From: CAYMZZ01 sp044463125
Lineage (GTDB): Bacteria; Bacteroidota; Bacteroidia; Chitinophagales; Chitinophagaceae
DNA length: 64,000 nucleotides
Assembly (NCBI GenBank): GCA_044463125.1
Contig: JBIQMS010000015.1
Span: 17,613-81,612 of the forward strand
Direction: 5' to 3'
Part shown: in pieces, positions 59,964 through 64,000 of the stretch
How the letters are laid out: each line of letters opens with the position of its first letter
How positions within the stretch are numbered: the stretch's first letter is position 1
Made by a program: the position numbers and the translations under genes
Notes under the pieces: generated by a model
The model's database searches: none
Told to the model about the DNA's origin: nothing
What the model saw: only the letters and a program-made list of their open reading frames with translations

Positions 59964-62414
59964 TTAGCGCCGCAACTCCGCTGCATAGGCCGCGATCGCC
60001 TGGATAATATCTCCGCCAAATCGGTCTGCATACTGCATCAGCTTTACTTTTTCGGTTTCTTCGGTCGTATACGCCAAATACTCTTCCAGCGATACTTCGG
60101 TACGATATACTTTCGACAAAACGCCACCAAGAGAAATAAATACTTCTTTATACTTCTTGATTGGGTCATTGGCCTTATTGATCGAAAGCACCAATGCCTT
60201 TTCCTTTTCGGTCAGTCCCAGCAGTTCCTGTATCTGGTCAAACTTGTTCTGGTACTTGGATTGATCGAGCAGTATTTTACAATCACTGTTATTGATAATC
60301 GCCTGCTTGACCACCGGCGAGGAGATAATATCTTCGACTTCCTGCGTCACGACAATAGCTTCCCCAAAAAACTTCCGCACCGTTTTAAACAGGTACTTGA
60401 TATATTCCGCCATGCCTTCCTTCGCAATCGCCTTCCAGGCTTCTTCGATCAGGATCATTTTACGGACGCCTTTTAACTTCCGCATCTTGGAAATAAACAC
60501 TTCCATGATGATGATGGTCACTACTGGGAACAGGATCGGGTGGTCTTTGATATTATCGAGCTCAAAAACAATGAACCGCTCTTTCAACATTTCCAAATCT
60601 TTGGTAGCATTTAGCAGGTAATCAAACTCACCACCTTTATAGTAGGGGCGCAGCACATAGAGGAAGTTAGAAACATCGAAATCCTTTTCCTTGACTTCAT
60701 CTTTCTTCAATACCTCCACAAACTCATCCTTCAGAAATTCATAAAAGGTATTAAAGCACCGAAAGCCGCAGTCCTTTTCGTAATAGAGCTGCAACGCATT
60801 AGAAAGGGCGACATACTCGGAACGATTGAAAGTTTCATTGTCCTTTTTCCAAAGGGCTAGCAACAGTGTTTTGATGCTTTCTTTCTTTTCGGTATCGAGT
60901 ACATCGCCCTGTCCGATATGGAACGGATTAAAACGAATCGGGTTCTTTTCATCATAGGTGAAATAATAGCCCTTCACCATCTGGCAAAGCCCCTTATAGC
61001 TATGGCCTACATCCACCAAAACAATATGTGTTCCCTGTTCATAATAGGAGCGCACCATGTGATTGGTGAAAAAGCTTTTACCACTACCCGAAGGCCCCAG
61101 GATGAACTTGTTGCGGTTGGTAACGATTCCCCGTTTCATCGGTTCATCGCTGATATCGACGTGCACCGGCTTGCCGTATTGCCGGTCACCCAGGCGAATT
61201 CCACAGGGAGATACCGATGAACGGTAGTTGGTTTCTAGGTTCAGAAAACAACAAGCCTGTTCGGCGAATGTGTCAAAACTGTCATTCATCGGGAAGTCCG
61301 CTTCATTACCCGGTATGCCCGCCCAGAAGAGCTGAGGCGCACCATCCAGTTCCTGTTTGGGCACAGCGTCCATCTGGGCTAAGGCAGAAGATACCAGGTT
61401 GCGTACGTCCTTTAGTTCATTTTTGTTATCCGTCCAGACCAGCACATTGAAATGCGCTTTTACCGGGAGCCGTTGCTGGGAGATCGCTTCGTTCAGAAAA
61501 TCATTGGTGGCATCCCTGGAAATTGCGTTCTCTCTTGAATATGCAGATAAACTTTGCAACCGCAGTCTTTTACTCTCCAGCTTTTGCAGGGTCTTTTGGG
61601 GATCGTCGATAAAAATGTACTGGTTGAAAATATGGTTAAACGGAAGCAGTTGTCCAAGTGGGGAGGCAAAGCCCACACTGAATTTGGTTTTGTCCGTGGA
61701 ATACTTATCGTAGTTGATACGGCTGCCACAATAAGCAGGGAGATCAACTGCATCGGCAAGGGTGAACAACTGGCAATGGTGATTGCCCACCTGTATGCCT
61801 TCATTAAACGTGATGTCATGCAGCAAAAAGCTGCCTTCATTGGGTTGCAGGTTCATATACCGTTCCACCAGGCCGCAGTACTGGCCGTTACCGGATAGCT
61901 CTTCATCGGTTAACCGACGTAACTGTACATAACCACTGTCGGTTAATATGCGTTCGAACTGTCCGGCGCTGTCTAAAAAATCCTGCAGGAGTTGTGGCTT
62001 CAGCGTTTCCTCGGGGATGATGGATCGCCGCAGCAAAGTCGAGAAAATCGAACTGCTTATTTTCCGGTTGGCCGGTTTCTTGGTCAGCATAATATAGCAT
62101 TGGTGATCCAGGTAGGGACGTTCATGAAAGAACCGCTCGCTGCTGCGTGTTAAAAAACTTTTATCATCTTTAGAAAATTCAGCAGCGTATTTTGTCTCCG
62201 TAAACCAGTCCTGTTTATGAAAAACCGTATACCGGGGTAGTATCTTGATGGCCTTGATAAGTGCCTGGTGGAAGGCCTCATATTCCTGGTCGCTCATGGT
62301 AAACAGTTCCGGCAAGGTCACTTCATAAGCAATCGTCACATCACCTTGCTTGGAAAGGATGCAATCATGCTCAACACCGAATAGGGGTAATATGTCTTTT
62401 AGTTCTTTTTGCAC
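59964..62414 (-). CDS. traG: Conjugation ATPase TraG (VirB4-like)
   Basis: 816 residues. The nucleotide-binding site is GPSGSGKSFFTNHMV (Walker A), with MILIEEAWKAI for Walker B and VTQEVEDIISSPVVKQAIINN in a later motif; the N-terminal third is the VirB4/CagE-like domain. It powers assembly of the mating channel from the cytoplasmic side. It overlaps traF by 16 nt. Confidence 0.95.
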   Translation of the reverse strand: MQKELKDILPLFGVEHDCILSKQGDVTIAYEVTLPELFTMSDQEYEAFHQALIKAIKILPRYTVFHKQDWFTETKYAAEFSKDDKSFLTRSSERFFHERPYLDHQCYIMLTKKPANRKISSSIFSTLLRRSIIPEETLKPQLLQDFLDSAGQFERILTDSGYVQLRRLTDEELSGNGQYCGLVERYMNLQPNEGSFLLHDITFNEGIQVGNHHCQLFTLADAVDLPAYCGSRINYDKYSTDKTKFSVGFASPLGQLLPFNHIFNQYIFIDDPQKTLQKLESKRLRLQSLSAYSRENAISRDATNDFLNEAISQQRLPVKAHFNVLVWTDNKNELKDVRNLVSSALAQMDAVPKQELDGAPQLFWAGIPGNEADFPMNDSFDTFAEQACCFLNLETNYRSSVSPCGIRLGDRQYGKPVHVDISDEPMKRGIVTNRNKFILGPSGSGKSFFTNHMVRSYYEQGTHIVLVDVGHSYKGLCQMVKGYYFTYDEKNPIRFNPFHIGQGDVLDTEKKESIKTLLLALWKKDNETFNRSEYVALSNALQLYYEKDCGFRCFNTFYEFLKDEFVEVLKKDEVKEKDFDVSNFLYVLRPYYKGGEFDYLLNATKDLEMLKERFIVFELDNIKDHPILFPVVTIIIMEVFISKMRKLKGVRKMILIEEAWKAIAKEGMAEYIKYLFKTVRKFFGEAIVVTQEVEDIISSPVVKQAIINNSDCKILLDQSKYQNKFDQIQELLGLTEKEKALVLSINKANDPIKKYKEVFISLGGVLSKVYRTEVSLEEYLAYTTEETEKVKLMQYADRFGGDIIQAIAAYAAELRR

Positions 62415-62725
62415 AGGCCGGTAAATATTTTTCGTGAATAACTTTTTACAACAGCAGGAATGTTTCTTTTCGCCAATGCTTTCATCATCCCGTGTTCGCC
62501 GTATTTATGACTGAGCTTATAGATATGAAGGAATAAGCCGGTGCCACTGATGATGATAATGCCTAGACAAACAAACGTATTGACCCCGCAGATATACAGT
62601 ACGGCAAACAATATGAGCAATGCAAGTAATCCACCACCGAGATACCAGATATACTGTGCTTTTAATCCGCGAAACTCTATCGGCTTATTGATGCCCTTGT
62701 TAATAGTATATACAGATACAGCCAT
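62399..62725 (-). CDS. traF: Conjugative transposon protein TraF
   Basis: 108 residues with two transmembrane helices (YIWYLGGGLLALLILFAVLY and TFVCLGIIIISGTGLFLHIY) and a conserved start (VYTINKGINKPIEFRGLKAQ) of the DUF4133/TraF family, VirB3-like. It should sit in the inner membrane next to TraG. Confidence 0.9.
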   Translation of the reverse strand: MAVSVYTINKGINKPIEFRGLKAQYIWYLGGGLLALLILFAVLYICGVNTFVCLGIIIISGTGLFLHIYKLSHKYGEHGMMKALAKRNIPAVVKSYSRKIFTGLCKKN

Positions 62726-62746
62726 CTTTTACATTTTTTGAATAGT

Positions 62747-62779
62747 CCCTCCCCTTCGGGGAGGGATTTAGGGAGGGGC
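62747..62779. repeat. GC-rich hairpin in the tra operon (2)
   Basis: CCCTCCCCTTCGGGGAGGG (62747-62765) is a perfect stem with a TTC-type loop, followed by a partly matching GGGAGGGG. It lies between traE and traF. Confidence 0.55.
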
Positions 62780-62780
62780 T

Positions 62781-63113
62781 TTACACTCCAAAAAAAGATC
62801 GTATCACTGTCGCGACTACAACGAGAAACACGCAACTGCCAAACCACGCAGCCGCCACCTTCCCGGTATCAGGATCACCGCTGTTCCATTTGTTATATAC
62901 TTTCACGGCCCCAATGAGTCCGACGATGGCGCCGACCGCATACATCAAATTGGTACCAGCTGCGAAATAACTGCGCACCTGGGTGTTGGCTTCGTTGATA
63001 CCGGCATTACCATCCTGGCCAAAGGCGATGACACCGGTTAATAAAAAGAGGAGGAGATAAGCAAGTCTTACCTGTTGGCTTCGGTTCATTTTTGCAATTC
63101 GCTTCATGTTCAT
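62781..63113 (-). CDS. traE: Conjugative transposon protein TraE
   Basis: 110 residues from the ATG at 63113; the longer frame adds 27 residues that cross a hairpin and look non-coding. A signal-like helix (AYLLLFLLTGVIAFGQ) and two further helices (LMYAVGAIVGLIGAVKVYN and AAAWFGSCVFLVVVATVI) fit the DUF4134/TraE family, a VirB2-like small channel or pilin protein. It is the first recognisable tra gene of the leftward unit. Confidence 0.88.
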   Translation of the reverse strand: MNMKRIAKMNRSQQVRLAYLLLFLLTGVIAFGQDGNAGINEANTQVRSYFAAGTNLMYAVGAIVGLIGAVKVYNKWNSGDPDTGKVAAAWFGSCVFLVVVATVIRSFFGV

Positions 63114-63140
63114 TCTCACTTTAAAATTTTTATAGATACT

Positions 63141-63158
63141 CTCCGCCGGTTGGCGGAG
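63141..63158. repeat. GC-rich hairpin in the tra operon (3)
   Basis: CTCCGCC and GGCGGAG arms around GGTT, between the traE start and the gene upstream of it. Confidence 0.4.
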
Positions 63159-63184
63159 ACGGGGGATTTGGTGCTCCATCACGT

Positions 63185-63577
63185 CTACAACCAAACGGCA
63201 CGCTGATCTTCCTCACCGAGACGGATGGAGCATATGGATTCGCTTTGGTCAGCGATAAACTCGTTAATGGTCTCCCGGAAACCCGGTTCAACCCATTGAT
63301 TGTATTTTTTCAACCGCAACTGTAAAGCCAGGATCAGTTCATTTTTATTGGTTCGACCGGCAAACACGGGTTGTAATTCATCTATTACATGCTGGGCTGT
63401 GCTCAAGACTTCATCGGGTTCATCATCGCTGGATGCCTCGAAACGGCTTAAATTGCCTGCGGCAGAAAAGGAAGGCAATTTTGCTTTGAAATAAATCACC
63501 CAGATGAACAGGTAATAGGTGGCCGTAGCCAGGAGAAGAAAAACAAAGTATTGTAGCCAGGAAACAGATTGAAACAT
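63185..63577 (-). CDS. ICE-associated membrane protein
   Basis: 130 residues with one N-terminal helix (YFVFLLLATATYYLFIWVIY) and an acidic cytoplasmic part (DDEPDEVLSTAQHVIDEL, LQLRLKKYNQWVEPGFRETI). It occupies the place in front of traE, where TraD-like or unnamed small proteins occur in these elements. No family recognised. Confidence 0.6.
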   Translation of the reverse strand: MFQSVSWLQYFVFLLLATATYYLFIWVIYFKAKLPSFSAAGNLSRFEASSDDEPDEVLSTAQHVIDELQPVFAGRTNKNELILALQLRLKKYNQWVEPGFRETINEFIADQSESICSIRLGEEDQRAVWL

Positions 63578-63771
63578 ACATCAGGTTTTCGGATTAACGA
63601 TTGATTTGTTGACAAGGCAAAACTCCGGGACTGTCATCCGAAACGATAGGCCTGAAATAATAAAAAGTAGTCCAATTTCTATTCTCGCAGAAATGTCGCA
63701 TTCACGCCAAGCTATTACTTGGCAAAAAGATCAGAAGATTGTAGGTTTGAGAGAGGATTATTTCAGCCTGG

Positions 63772-64000
63772 TTATAAGGGATCTTTGGGAAGTAAATCGT
63801 GTACTGAGCACTTAAAGATTCTGGCGATTTGATTCAGACGGTCCAGGGTGTAGCGGGCTTTGTGCTTGTCACTTTCCACCTGCCCGATAAAGGTGGCTGA
63901 TACATCCAGTGCATAGGAAAGATCGGCCTGCGAATAGCCAAGTTCAAGGCGTTTTTCCTTCACTTTTTTAATGGCGTATCGATCAATTTTGGAGACAGGC
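63772..64000 (-). CDS. XRE-type HTH regulator (5' end beyond the window)
   Basis: The frame is open to the window edge; an internal GTG at 63963 is unlikely to be the start since codons upstream (PVSKIDRYAIKKVKEKR) read naturally. The visible 76 residues hold a helix-turn-helix domain: RLELGYSQADLSYALDVSAT, FIGQVESDKHKARYTLDRL, and ARIFKCSVHDLLPKD. It probably regulates the element. No DNA-binding sites could be assigned. Confidence 0.8.
   Translation of the reverse strand, partial: PVSKIDRYAIKKVKEKRLELGYSQADLSYALDVSATFIGQVESDKHKARYTLDRLNQIARIFKCSVHDLLPKDPL

Noticed and set aside
1..64000. CRISPR arrays and insertion sequences
   Set aside because: No run of equally spaced repeats and no transposase-like protein could be found on either strand.

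Overview
The window looks like a chromosome segment of a Bacteroidetes bacterium, most likely of the Chitinophagaceae. The grounds are the two SusC/SusD pairs, the ECF sigma/FecR pair, Bacteroidetes-type promoter boxes (TAnnTTTG), two GH92 genes, and a CTnDOT-like conjugation module (TraE to TraN) with an Arm-DNA-bind/SAM-like tyrosine integrase. I see no rRNA operon, CRISPR array or insertion sequence. There is one tRNA gene, tRNA-Asp(GTC).

Layout. (1) 1-12.7 kb is mostly housekeeping: the end of a permease, a DUF6498 membrane protein, a nested palindromic intergenic element, ispD, a minus-strand GNAT/M1-peptidase pair, a polyprenyl-phosphate sugar transferase with a Gfo/Idh/MocA oxidoreductase, small stress-type proteins, a heme-lipoprotein/membrane-protein/thioredoxin cluster, and an RprXY-like two-component system. 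(2) 12.9-25.9 kb is a polysaccharide-utilization locus: SusC, SusD, a DUF1735+discoidin lipoprotein, two secreted HExxH proteins and two GH92 alpha-mannosidases. It suggests use of mannose-rich glycans still attached to protein. (3) 25.9-30.2 kb is a tight six-gene minus-strand operon for nitrosative stress and Fe-S/di-iron repair: RIC, hemerythrin, DUF1858/DUF2249, an oxidase-like membrane protein, a DUF59 factor and an Rrf2 regulator. (4) 30.3-31.6 kb holds a degenerate receiver protein, an orphan HicB-like antitoxin and gene debris. (5) 31.6-46.4 kb is a second SusCD locus, driven by its own sigma/anti-sigma pair. It has no carbohydrate enzyme and instead ends with two large tandem zinc metalloproteases. 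A fragment of gene X lies before it and an intact homologue of gene X lies after it. (6) From the tRNA-Asp at 47.4 kb to the right edge is an integrative and conjugative element (ICE): integrase, DUF1016 nuclease, a small RiPP locus as cargo, an excisionase-like gene, then tra genes read leftward (TraE, F, G, TraI-like x3, J, K, M, N). The element continues past base 64000.

The most striking item is the RiPP locus at 50.08-51.44 kb. A radical SAM/SPASM maturase of the cyclophane-forming type is followed 14 nt later by a 71-residue peptide. The peptide carries two blocks of three aromatic residues spaced exactly three apart (W36/F39/Y42 and W52/W55/W58), most of them in aromatic-x-Asn triplets. 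No exporter or peptidase is next to it, and it travels on a conjugative element.

Functions come from reading motifs and gene order by eye. No database search or computation was run, so family names are from recognition and specificities are inference.
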